64,000 bases of DNA from Halobacteria archaeon AArc-dxtr1 (GTDB taxonomy: Archaea > Halobacteriota > Halobacteria > Halobacteriales > Natrialbaceae), in NCBI GenBank assembly GCA_025517425.1, contig JAOPJY010000001.1, positions 496,001-560,000 on the forward strand, read 5' to 3'. This document shows positions 16,380 to 24,261 of the stretch, one piece after another. The position numbers and the translations under genes are program-made. The notes under the pieces are model-generated. The model did not search any database. It saw only the letters and a list, made by a program, of their open reading frames with translations, and was not told where the DNA came from. Position 1 is the first letter of the stretch, and the number at the start of each line of letters is the position of its first letter.

Positions 16380-17093
16380 TCAAAAGCACTGGAGGAGGTC
16401 TCCGTCTTCGACCGGATCGAGCGTCTCGTCGAAGGTGGATTCCCCATTCTCGTCTTCGTCAAATGTGTACTCTGCATCCGACCGGACGATTCCCGTCTCG
16501 TCGATTCCATACACCGACACTTCGCCAAGGTGATCGCTGGCGATTCCTCCTTCTCCGTCCTGATTCCTCGATTCGACACCAAAACCGAACTCGATTTTGA
16601 TTGCGGTGATTTCGTCGTGGTCGAGTACCCGCGTATCGTTTTCGTGAATCCCGAATGAGATCATGACTGCCCTTCTCGGGGACTCGTATCTCGACACAGC
16701 CCAATTGTTCGAATAGGCTCGTTCGTACTCGTACACGTACTCGATCAGTGATTGCTCGTCGAAGGCTGTGGGTGGATCGGGATATGGTTCGATACCGGTA
16801 CTATGGAACTCGTTTATTTCGCCATCTTCGCTTTCTAATTCCACCGTCGTACAGATCTCGCCGGTCGGCTCCGGACGTTCCGCGTTCGCACAGTCGCGGC
16901 GACCAGCGACCGAGTCTGGATCGGGATCTGCCGACCCGGTGGTGATGTCGTCGTTCCACTCCGATCGATGCGTACAGCCCGGGACGCCCTCGTCGCCGCT
17001 ACTCCCGGAAAGCGACTCGAGGTCTGCGAGACAGCCGCTGACACCGAGCACAGCGCCTGCGCTGCTTGCGGCGAGGAGGGATCGGCGGTTCAT
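16380..17093 (-). CDS. Secreted lipoprotein, paralog A
   Basis: Start at ATG 17093 (MNRRSLL). The signal peptide ends in the lipobox VSGC, so the mature protein is predicted to be lipid-anchored outside the cell. The mature region (about 215 residues) is acidic, with paired Cys (PGC, RRDC, ICTT, final QCF). It is clearly paralogous to the protein at 20479-21171: both have NRPEPTG or AERPEPTG, EYERAYS, VYG[IV]DETGIVR and end DP[VI]E[DN]GDLL.C. The two flank the operon at 17234-20347. No known family was recognised. Confidence 0.75.
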   Translation of the reverse strand: MNRRSLLAASSAGAVLGVSGCLADLESLSGSSGDEGVPGCTHRSEWNDDITTGSADPDPDSVAGRRDCANAERPEPTGEICTTVELESEDGEINEFHSTGIEPYPDPPTAFDEQSLIEYVYEYERAYSNNWAVSRYESPRRAVMISFGIHENDTRVLDHDEITAIKIEFGFGVESRNQDGEGGIASDHLGEVSVYGIDETGIVRSDAEYTFDEDENGESTFDETLDPVEDGDLLQCF

Positions 17094-17117
17094 GTCGGAG
17101 AATAAGAGAGATCCGTG

Positions 17118-17128
17118 TAAATAGCTAC
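17118..17128 (-). promoter_or_regulatory. Shared promoter element of the lipoprotein paralogs (A)
   Basis: The plus strand reads TAAATAGCTAC, identical to 21196-21206. In both cases it lies 25 nt before the ATG, and AGAGATC is present between element and start. Confidence 0.55.
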
Positions 17129-17233
17129 TCCAAGGTAAAAGCACGATTGTTCCTATCGCGATCGGTCGCTGTACAACATCTACTGAACGCCAGTGCGTTC
17201 AGGAGCGTGTGGGTCCTCTCCGACTTTCGAACG

Positions 17234-18202
17234 TTACTGCGACCGGTACCACGCCATTGCGTCGGGAACGTGGGCCTCGATCGGCTCGTAGGTGTAGCCG
17301 AGTTTGTCGTGGGCCTTCTCGGAGGTGTAGAAGAGCGGTTCGGTCGACAGCCGAGCCATCTCGCTGTCGAAGGGAAACACCCGGCGACCGGTGGCCGAGC
17401 CAACGACCTCGGCGACCGGCCCGGCCGCGTGGATTGCGGTTGCGGGCACCCGAATCCGAGCCGGCGAGCCGCCGGTCTGGTCGGCGATCCGGGAGACGGC
17501 CCGGTCGAAGCGCAGGTTCTCGCCGCCTAAGATGTAGTGCTCGCCGTTCTCGCCTTCCTCGTACGCTGCGAGAATGCCGTCGACGACGTCCGAGACGCCG
17601 ACGATACTGACGCCGCCGGGAAGATGGATGGGCATCGTCGGCTCGGTCGCCATCGCGAGCAGCCCGCCCGTGAACGTCTCGTCGCCGGGGCCGAAGATCG
17701 AGGTGGGGTGGACCGTGACGGCCTCGCCCGCGGTCTCGGCGTACTCGTCGACGAGCACCTCCGCACGGGCCTTCGAGCGCTGGTAGGCGCCGACCGGCGG
17801 CGCCAGGTCGGTCTCGTCGGCGACGCCGCCCGACTCGCTCGGGCGTCGGGTCCCCGCGGTGCTGGTAAAGACCAGCCGTCCCGCGTCGGCGTCGGCACAG
17901 GCGCCGAGAACGCGTCTGGTCCCCTCGACGTTCACCTGCTCGACGGTTTCGTCGTCGGCGCTCCAGAGGCCGATTCCAGCCAGGTGGAAGACGGCGTCCG
18001 CGCCGTCGACGAGCTCGCGAATCGGCTCGGCGTCGCCCTCGGCGATGTCGCCGACGTGCCACTCGACCGCCTCTCCGAGCGGACTGCGGTCCGAACGCTC
18101 TCGGCAGAGGCCCCGAACCTCCCAGCCGTCTGCGAGCAACTGCTCGCAGAGGGTGGTCCCGAGGAAGCCGGTCGCTCCGGTGACTGCGGCGGTTCGGGTC
18201 AC
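17234..18202 (-). CDS. NAD-dependent epimerase/dehydratase (SDR)
   Basis: Extended SDR with VTGATGFLGTTLCEQL near the N-terminus, FHLAGIGLWSADD, a Ser/Thr site in TSTAGTRR and the catalytic YQRSK (YxxxK). It resembles the dihydroflavonol reductase/hopanoid HpnA-like branch more than GalE. Start taken at GTG 18202, which has GGAGGTG 6 bases upstream; an in-frame GTG at 18223 is possible. It is third gene of the leftward operon with the DUF362 and oxidoreductase genes. The substrate is unknown. Confidence 0.8.
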   Translation of the reverse strand: MTRTAAVTGATGFLGTTLCEQLLADGWEVRGLCRERSDRSPLGEAVEWHVGDIAEGDAEPIRELVDGADAVFHLAGIGLWSADDETVEQVNVEGTRRVLGACADADAGRLVFTSTAGTRRPSESGGVADETDLAPPVGAYQRSKARAEVLVDEYAETAGEAVTVHPTSIFGPGDETFTGGLLAMATEPTMPIHLPGGVSIVGVSDVVDGILAAYEEGENGEHYILGGENLRFDRAVSRIADQTGGSPARIRVPATAIHAAGPVAEVVGSATGRRVFPFDSEMARLSTEPLFYTSEKAHDKLGYTYEPIEAHVPDAMAWYRSQ

Positions 18203-18233
18203 CGTGACACCTCCCGAGTGCACTGGGAGGGGT

Positions 18234-19241
18234 TCATGAAGATCCCTCCGACTCGGCCGTCGTCTCGTCCGCTGTGGTCGTCTCCTGTGCCAGCTGGGGC
18301 GGCACCGCGTCGCCGCTGACCGTCGCGTAGAGTCCGTAAGCGAGACTCACGGCAGGGTGGGTCTCGTCCGCGGGCGGGAGCTCGCCCGACGGGGCGTCGT
18401 CCGACAGCTCCGCGAGGGCACCGCCCTCAACTCGGACGGACACACCGTCCCCGGCGAACGCGGCCGAGAGGGCCCCGTCAGCGCCACTCGACCGGTCGAG
18501 CAGATCGGCGCCGACCGCGTCGACCCCCGCCGGCTCGCCGGCCAGGAGGGCGTCGCCGGCGAACGGTTCGCCGCCGAAGATCGTCGTCGCGTCCAGCAGG
18601 GCGAGCGCGGGAGCTGCCGCCTGCGTGGCCGCGTAGGCCGCCCGGCCGGATTCGGCCTCGCTCTCGACGTGTCGGCCGAGCGCCCGCATCGCGCCGGCGA
18701 CCGGGCCGTCGCGGGTCGGGCGCAGCGTCGGGACGACGACGACAGTCGCTTCGAGCAGCGCCTCGGGAACCGTTATCGCGATCGCGTCCTCGCCGCCCTC
18801 CCCGTCCGGTATCGACACCTCGGCCCACGCGTCCGGTTCGGTCGAGAGGTCGCGCAGCTCTGCACTCCGTCGGTCGCAGACGCTCGTGTAGTCGACGTGT
18901 GCCGCCGTCCGGTCGAACGCGATCCGCTCGTCCGACGAGCCGGCGACCGACAGCGACGCAGCCGTCTCCCGGTCGAGGTGGCCGAGCACGGCGTCGACGA
19001 CTGCGGGGTCGGTGATCATCCCCGAGGAGGGGTGGTAGGGGTAGTGTGCGTCGGGGACGACGACGATCTCCTCGGCCTCGCGAAGCTCGCCGAGTGCGGG
19101 TTCGAGCAACGTTTCGATGGCTGCCTCGAACGTGGCCGACCGAGCGTCGAGCGACGGCTGCCAGCCGCGGCGATCACCGCTTTTTCCGGTCGTCGGGCCG
19201 ACGCGTTCGGCTCGAACGCGACCCGGGGTCTGGGAGCTCAC
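18234..19241 (-). CDS. DUF362-like protein
   Basis: Protein of 335 residues. The segment VVVPDAHYPYHPSSGMITDPAVVDAVL matches the N-terminal part of DUF362 proteins, and VVVPTLRPTRDGPVAGAMRALG the core where the family often has a conserved substrate site. The ferredoxin domain seen in many bacterial DUF362 proteins is absent. Start at GTG 19241, overlapping the stop of the preceding oxidoreductase as GTGA, with GGAGGTG upstream; the frame extends further upstream but only inside that gene. Its role is unknown; position suggests sugar or lipid modification. Confidence 0.7.
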   Translation of the reverse strand: MSSQTPGRVRAERVGPTTGKSGDRRGWQPSLDARSATFEAAIETLLEPALGELREAEEIVVVPDAHYPYHPSSGMITDPAVVDAVLGHLDRETAASLSVAGSSDERIAFDRTAAHVDYTSVCDRRSAELRDLSTEPDAWAEVSIPDGEGGEDAIAITVPEALLEATVVVVPTLRPTRDGPVAGAMRALGRHVESEAESGRAAYAATQAAAPALALLDATTIFGGEPFAGDALLAGEPAGVDAVGADLLDRSSGADGALSAAFAGDGVSVRVEGGALAELSDDAPSGELPPADETHPAVSLAYGLYATVSGDAVPPQLAQETTTADETTAESEGSS

Positions 19242-20347
19242 GGCGACACCTCCATGGCGTCGCGTTCGGGTGCATCCGCCGCGAGCTCGTACACCTGTTC
19301 GGCCAGTTCGAGGGTTCGCAGGCCCTGTGAACCCGAGACAGGCGGCGTCTCGTCGGCTCGCACCGCGTCCACGAAGTCCTCGAGTGCCGCGTAGTGTGCC
19401 CGTAGGAAGAACGTCGGGCCGAACACCTCGGGATCGCGTCGGCGGAGCCGGCTGGCGACGTTCGAAAGCGCCGACCCGGCCGCACTCGCGTAGAAGTTTC
19501 CGGGGAGGTACGTCTCGTTCTCGATCGTCCCCGTGATCCCCTCGAGCTGGAGCCGGGTGTTTACCTCCGGCAGCTCCTCCCACTGGTAGGAGCCACAGTG
19601 CAGCGTGATCGTCGTCTCCGTCTCCGGAGCCCGCATGAGCGCGGTCGCCGCGTCCTCGACGTCCGTCTCGAGCGTCCGGTCGATCGTGGCGTCACGGACC
19701 TCGAGCGGGCCGAAGAGCCACTCCAAGACGTCGAAGCAGTGGACGCCGAGCTCGAGGACGCTGCCGCCGCCGGCAGCCTCCGAATCGAGCGCCCACTCCG
19801 CGGGCGGCTCCGTTGCGGGCGGGCGGCCGAGTGGACCGTCGTTGAGCCGTACCATCGAGGCGTAGGGAACGTGGCCGACGCGACGTTCCTCGAAGGCTTC
19901 CTTGACGCCGACCAGGTCCGGCTGGTACCGGAGCGTGTGGTCGACGCCGACGTGGATGCCGGCCTCGTCGGCGGTCGCGAGCATCGCTTCGGCCTCCTCG
20001 GTCGAGCGTGCGAGGGGTTTCTCGACGAAGACGTCGACACCCCACTCGGCAGCCTGCTCGACGGCGTCGCGGTGGAGAAACGGTGGGAGCGCGACCACCG
20101 CGGCGTCGATCTGCTCACCGTCCGCCTCGAACAGCGCCGTGTAGTCGTCGTAGATCGATTCGACGCCCAGATCGCTCGCCCGCGTGCGATTCTCGGGGAC
20201 CGCATCGGCGACCGCGGCGACGGAGACGCCGTCCATCGCGAGCGCGGCTTTCAGGTGAACACGGCCGATGTTCCCGACGCCGAGGATCGCAAGCGAGAGG
20301 CTGTCAGAATTCTGCCATCGGTTCGAAAGTAACGCGTGCATCTGCAC
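19238..20347 (-). CDS. Gfo/Idh/MocA-family oxidoreductase
   Basis: NAD(P)-dependent sugar oxidoreductase of 369 residues. Rossmann motif ILGVGNIGRVHLKAAL, EKP motif in VFVEKPLARSTEEAEAML, then GVDHTLRYQPDLVGVKEAF opening the second domain; ELGVHCFDVLEWLFG carries the His expected near the substrate. It is the second such enzyme in the window and only distantly like the WbpB-like one. It heads a leftward operon with a DUF362-like protein and an SDR. An exact ATAACAAA lies 21 nt before the ATG. Confidence 0.85.
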   Translation of the reverse strand: MQMHALLSNRWQNSDSLSLAILGVGNIGRVHLKAALAMDGVSVAAVADAVPENRTRASDLGVESIYDDYTALFEADGEQIDAAVVALPPFLHRDAVEQAAEWGVDVFVEKPLARSTEEAEAMLATADEAGIHVGVDHTLRYQPDLVGVKEAFEERRVGHVPYASMVRLNDGPLGRPPATEPPAEWALDSEAAGGGSVLELGVHCFDVLEWLFGPLEVRDATIDRTLETDVEDAATALMRAPETETTITLHCGSYQWEELPEVNTRLQLEGITGTIENETYLPGNFYASAAGSALSNVASRLRRRDPEVFGPTFFLRAHYAALEDFVDAVRADETPPVSGSQGLRTLELAEQVYELAADAPERDAMEVSP

Positions 20348-20368
20348 GAGAGCGAACCGGCTGCGGGC

Positions 20369-20376
20369 TTTGTTAT
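20369..20376 (-). promoter_or_regulatory. ATAACAAA motif upstream of the oxidoreductase operon
   Basis: Exact octamer on the minus strand, context GATAACAAAGCCC. Its centre is about 25 nt before the ATG at 20347, the spacing of a TATA box to a leaderless start. Confidence 0.55.
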
Positions 20377-20478
20377 CGGCGTCATACCCGCGAGCACTGG
20401 CTCATAGGGCATCCCTTCCACTGATCGCGGTGAAACGGGAACGTACAGCTGGCGGACGCTGATCGGACGACGGCTCGG

Positions 20479-21171
20479 CTACAAACACGCGAGCAGGTCG
20501 CCGTTCTCGATCGGGTCGAGTCGGTTCCCTCGCCCGATATCGCCGCGTTCCCCAACCGTGTGTTCGGGAGCAGCGGCCCGAACGATCCCCGTTTCGTCGA
20601 CGCCATAGACCGCGATCGTCTCGACTGGATCCGTCGCACCGAGTCCGCCGCCGGTGACCTCGGTGTGGCCGACGCCGAATTCGAGGCCCACGACGGCGAT
20701 GTCATCGTACCAGTCGAGGGGTTCGGTTTCGTCCTCCTCGAGCATCGCTCCACCCTCGACCACGCGGTCGCCGAATCTGAGAACCAGTTCGTTCTGACTG
20801 TACGCCCGTTCGTACTCCTCGACGAATGCTGCGACCACCTCGTCGTCGAACGAGGACGGTGGGTCCGGATACGACGCGACGCCCAGACTCTCGTAGGTCG
20901 TCGCTCCGTCTGCTGTCTGCACCTCGTGTTCGGCGCACACGTCGCCAGTTGGTTCTGGACGATTCGCGTCCGCGCAGTCCCAGCATCCGGCGATCGAGTC
21001 CGGGGCAGGATCACTGGGTCCTCCTGAACCGTCGTCCCACGACTCCACCTGGGAACAGTCTGAGACACCCTCATCGCCGTTATCGACCAGCGATTCGACG
21101 CCGTCGAGACAGCCACTCGCAGAGAGTACGGCGCCCGTAACGCCTGTGGTGAGAAGCGTCCGCCGTTTCAT
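20479..21171 (-). CDS. Secreted lipoprotein, paralog B
   Basis: Start at ATG 21171 (MKRRTLL), with signal peptide and lipobox SASGC. The mature domain matches paralog A at 16380-17093 through EYERAYSQNE, VYGVDETGIVR and the ending LDPIENGDLL. It is strongly acidic with several Cys. The identical promoter element at the same distance and similar length argue for a duplication that now brackets the three-gene operon and its surroundings. The function is unknown; probably extracellular and lipid-anchored. Confidence 0.75.
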   Translation of the reverse strand: MKRRTLLTTGVTGAVLSASGCLDGVESLVDNGDEGVSDCSQVESWDDGSGGPSDPAPDSIAGCWDCADANRPEPTGDVCAEHEVQTADGATTYESLGVASYPDPPSSFDDEVVAAFVEEYERAYSQNELVLRFGDRVVEGGAMLEEDETEPLDWYDDIAVVGLEFGVGHTEVTGGGLGATDPVETIAVYGVDETGIVRAAAPEHTVGERGDIGRGNRLDPIENGDLLACL

Positions 21172-21187
21172 GACACACTGTGTGTCA
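21171..21187. promoter_or_regulatory. Perfect 17-bp palindrome over a start codon
   Basis: TGACACAC T GTGTGTCA is a perfect 8-bp inverted repeat with one central base. It begins at the last base of the lipoprotein B start codon (minus strand) and lies between that ATG and the TATA-like element, where a repressor would block transcription. Paralog A lacks it. Confidence 0.5.
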
Positions 21188-21195
21188 GAGATCGA

Positions 21196-21206
21196 TAAAT
21201 AGCTAC
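21196..21206 (-). promoter_or_regulatory. Shared promoter element of the lipoprotein paralogs (B)
   Basis: TAAATAGCTAC on the plus strand (GTAGCTATTTA on the coding strand), 25 nt before the ATG, identical to 17118-17128. Confidence 0.55.
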
Positions 21207-21257
21207 GCCAGACCCAAATGGATGTTTCACCCAGCGCATCTCGGTCCCCTTCCCGGC

Positions 21258-22190
21258 TTAACGCGTCTGTGCTGGCTTTGCGTTCCGTACTGAGCACGGA
21301 CGAGCACCCTCGGCGATCGACCGCATCGTCTCGACGGTCACGCTTCCGTCCCGTCGACGCTGGTTGAGGTACTCGAGGATCGTCCGCATGCGGTGATCGT
21401 CGCGCTCGGTTACGAGGTTGTTCGGGTGCAGCCACATGTGGAAGACGGCGTCGTCGTCCGCCTCGGCCGCCTCGTCGATTCCCCGGCGAGCGAGCGCGAC
21501 CATCGGGTCGTCCCAGACCGACTCGGCCACCGAGCGTACCGGCCCCTCACAGCCGAACAGGAACATCGAGGCCGGCACGTTTACCAGTCCGTACTCGTCT
21601 ACGGTCGGCTCGACGAGCAGTGAGCCACCGCGCAAGGCGCGGACAATTCCGCGTGCCCCGTCCGGTGTCGGAGAGCGCCCGCGGTAGGCGCTCACACCGT
21701 GCTCGGCCAGCACGTCGCGGTGACCGACGTCGTTTCTGGGGTAGATAAACGAGTCGATCCGCTGCCCCCAGTCGTCGGCGGCGGCGACGCTGCGTTCGAG
21801 TTCGGTGTCGGCAATCTCCCGCGTGGTCGCCGGATTGCCGAACAGCACGTGGGAAAACGAGTGGCTCGCAAACTCGTGGTCGACCGGCGACTCGAGCAGC
21901 TCGGCGACGAGATCGGTGCCAAAGCGGAGGTCGGGACGGTCCTTCCACGCGCCGCGCTCGCGTTCGAACCAGCCCTCCGGCGTCGGGTGGGCGTCGTGTC
22001 GACCATCACAGGCGTCGAGCAGCAGGTGACCGACGACGGCCCACGTGGCCGGAATTCGAGTCTCCTCTAAGAGGTCGAGCATCGTTCGCCAGCCCCGACG
22101 GCCGGCTTCGACCCGTGCGGGCGGTGGCGATGCCAGGTCGTGAAACCCCCACCCGAGCTCGGCGTCGAGCGAGAGCACTACCCGTCCCAT
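21258..22190 (-). CDS. Polysaccharide-deacetylase-like protein (CE4 fold)
   Basis: Protein of 310 residues. VLSLDAELGWGFHD at the N-terminus carries the Asp and Glu region of NodB-type deacetylases, ATWAVVGHLLLD is the beta strand after the first motif, EFASHSFSHVLFG gives the HxxxH zinc ligands, and YPRNDVGHRDVL is the third motif. The C-terminus has VFHMWLHPNNL, where family members place the His that stabilises the catalytic site. Start at ATG 22190. It probably removes acetyl groups from a glycan. A near-match to the glycan motif (ATAACAAT) lies upstream at 22240-22247. Confidence 0.82.
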   Translation of the reverse strand: MGRVVLSLDAELGWGFHDLASPPPARVEAGRRGWRTMLDLLEETRIPATWAVVGHLLLDACDGRHDAHPTPEGWFERERGAWKDRPDLRFGTDLVAELLESPVDHEFASHSFSHVLFGNPATTREIADTELERSVAAADDWGQRIDSFIYPRNDVGHRDVLAEHGVSAYRGRSPTPDGARGIVRALRGGSLLVEPTVDEYGLVNVPASMFLFGCEGPVRSVAESVWDDPMVALARRGIDEAAEADDDAVFHMWLHPNNLVTERDDHRMRTILEYLNQRRRDGSVTVETMRSIAEGARPCSVRNAKPAQTR

Positions 22191-22239
22191 TCCACCCACC
22201 GTTTCAGTCTCATGCCTGCTCGATGTCCTGCGAAGACCC

Positions 22240-22247
22240 ATTGTTAT
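22240..22247 (-). promoter_or_regulatory. Near-match ATAACAAT upstream of the deacetylase-like gene
   Basis: The minus strand reads CATAACAATGGG, one base from the octamer, about 50 nt before the ATG at 22190. Confidence 0.35.
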
Positions 22248-22420
22248 GCTCGCCTTGCGGGCACCGTCGGTGTCTCGGACGCGGTTGTGGTGGCCGGCTG
22301 CAAACGCCAAAACCGGGTGGCTGCGTCCGAACGAGCGCAATCAGCCCGGTCACTGCTTCGTGACGGTCACGGGCGGCCGACCCTCCCGTGTTCGGATGGA
22401 TTTCTGCCCGCAATACGCGT

Positions 22421-22428
22421 ATAACAAA
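22421..22428 (+). promoter_or_regulatory. ATAACAAA motif upstream of the first phosphodiesterase gene
   Basis: Exact octamer, context TATAACAAAACCGG, 55 nt before the ATG at 22484. Confidence 0.5.
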
Positions 22429-22483
22429 ACCGGTTCCCGCCGACTCTCCGGCGACGAACGAGAATGCGTCTTCCTACAAACAC

Positions 22484-24076
22484 ATGAGCAGAGCTACACA
22501 CGCGTCCGAACGAGCGTTCGTTCTTGGCCTCGACGGGGTACCGTGGCGACTCATCGAACGATGGACTGACGCGGGCGAACTGCCAAACTTCCAGCGACTT
22601 CGGTCCGAGGGTGCGGCGGGCCCCTTAGAAAGTACGACGCCGCCGACGACACCGCTGGCCTGGCCCTCTATTGCGACCGGCGTCTGGCCGGACAAACACG
22701 GGATATACGGCTTCCAGAACCTCTCGTCGGAGTACTCACACGAGATGTACACGAGCCGGGATCTGAGCCAGCCCCCGCTGTGGGAGTTGCTCTCACCAGC
22801 CCACGTCGGCAACGTCCCGATGACGTATCCGGCCAGTGAGATCGACGGGACGATGGTCGCGGGCATGATGACGCCCTCGACCGATCGCGAGTTTACTCAT
22901 CCACCAGATCTGAGTGATGAGATTGCAGAGCGGATTCCCGACTACGAAATCGGGCTTGAGTATCCGGAGTACGCCGACCGGCTCGACGACTTCCAGGTCG
23001 CCGTGGGCGACATCTTGGCGAAGCGTCGTGAGCTGATGCGCCTGCAGATGGAGCAAGCGGGTGATGACTGGTCGCTGTTTTTCTTCGTCTACACCGCGCC
23101 GGACCGCTTCCAGCACCTCGTCTGGGACGAAGACCGCCTGTTAGAGCACTACCGCGAACTCGACGAGATGCTCGGTGAGGTGATCGAGTACACCGACGAG
23201 CACGCGGCCGACCTCTACGTCGTCTCTGACCACGGGTTCGGGCCGATCGACCGGCTGATCTACGTCAACCAGATCTTGGAGGAAAACGGCTTGCTGCACC
23301 GTCGCGAGGACGACGGCGCCCGCAGCGCCTTCTCGAGTCTCGGCATCTCTCGGGGCGTCGTGAGGCGCGCGCTGAACCGGGTTGGAATCTCCGAGGAGCT
23401 ACTCGTGACAACGCTGCCGCGGCGCTTGCTGGACTCGGTCGCCGAGCAGATTCCGGGCGATCACGCCCTCTACGACGTCGACTACGAGCGCACGACCGCG
23501 TTCGTCCACGACGCCGGGAACTGCTACGTCAACGACACCAAGCGCTTCGAGAACGGGATCGTCGAACCGCGAGACGTGCCAGACGTCAAGGCCGAACTCA
23601 CCGACCTCTTCGAGTCCGTCACCGACGACTCCGGACAGTCCGTCCTCAACGTCTTCGACGGCGACGAGCTGTTCCCGAACGATCCCGACTCGCCGGATCT
23701 CGTCGTCAACGGAATCGACGGCTATGAGTCCCGGAACGCGATTACCGACGAACCCTTCGGCGACACCGGTTCGACGACGGCCAGCCACCGCAGTTCGGGG
23801 ATCATGCTCTGTCGCGGTCCCTCGATCGACGCCGGGGCGAGCCTCCGGGGCGCGCGCGTCGTCGACGTCGCGCCGACGCTGCTCCACGGCATCGGCCAAG
23901 CCGTCCCCGCAAACGCCGACGGGCGCGTCCTCTTCGATGCGTTCCGGACGGACGCACCGCCATCCGGAACGAAAGTCGAGCGCCGCGACGTTAGCCGCCT
24001 CGAAGGAGCCGACGACGTCGACGAAGACTTCTCCGACGTCGAGGACCGGTTGAAGGGACTCGGCTATATGGAGTAA
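22484..24076 (+). CDS. Alkaline-phosphatase-superfamily phosphodiesterase (first copy)
   Basis: Predicted metal-dependent phosphodiesterase or phosphotransferase, 530 residues. FVLGLDGVPWRLIERW gives the first metal Asp, TTPPTTPLAWPSIATGVWPDKHGIYGF holds the predicted Thr nucleophile and the usual GxxPxxHG turn, YTAPDRFQHL gives a metal Asp and His, and LYVVSDHGFGPIDRLIYVN the Asp-His pair. It matches the archaeal type I phosphodiesterase/nucleotide pyrophosphatase-like group. A second copy lies at 46413-48029; both end VEDRL..LGY. Neither has a signal peptide, so action is expected inside the cell or at the inner membrane face. The substrate is unknown. Confidence 0.85.
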   Translation: MSRATHASERAFVLGLDGVPWRLIERWTDAGELPNFQRLRSEGAAGPLESTTPPTTPLAWPSIATGVWPDKHGIYGFQNLSSEYSHEMYTSRDLSQPPLWELLSPAHVGNVPMTYPASEIDGTMVAGMMTPSTDREFTHPPDLSDEIAERIPDYEIGLEYPEYADRLDDFQVAVGDILAKRRELMRLQMEQAGDDWSLFFFVYTAPDRFQHLVWDEDRLLEHYRELDEMLGEVIEYTDEHAADLYVVSDHGFGPIDRLIYVNQILEENGLLHRREDDGARSAFSSLGISRGVVRRALNRVGISEELLVTTLPRRLLDSVAEQIPGDHALYDVDYERTTAFVHDAGNCYVNDTKRFENGIVEPRDVPDVKAELTDLFESVTDDSGQSVLNVFDGDELFPNDPDSPDLVVNGIDGYESRNAITDEPFGDTGSTTASHRSSGIMLCRGPSIDAGASLRGARVVDVAPTLLHGIGQAVPANADGRVLFDAFRTDAPPSGTKVERRDVSRLEGADDVDEDFSDVEDRLKGLGYME

Positions 24077-24236
24077 CGGTAGCTCGGCACGAGTTCTTCA
24101 TCCGCGGCTGAGAATGTCACATCGGGCAAGCGACACGGGCGTATTCACCGCTTGGATCCGTCTCAGTCAGGGTCTTCGAAGAGGCAGCTGATTGACCTCC
24201 TCTCCATCCCGATGCGCTGGTTTTGATCTCTCCCGC

Positions 24237-24245
24237 ATATTTATC
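24237..24245 (+). promoter_or_regulatory. TATA-like element of the hybrid kinase gene
   Basis: ATATTTAT lies 20-30 nt before the candidate starts at 24262 and 24274. Confidence 0.4.
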
Positions 24246-24261
24246 CATCTTGTATGCGAAC

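Noticed and set aside
19242-19583. N-terminal extension of the DUF362-like protein
   Set aside because: Lies wholly inside the preceding oxidoreductase gene and translates to Arg/Gly-rich sequence; the GTG at 19241 has a ribosome site and overlap typical of operons.
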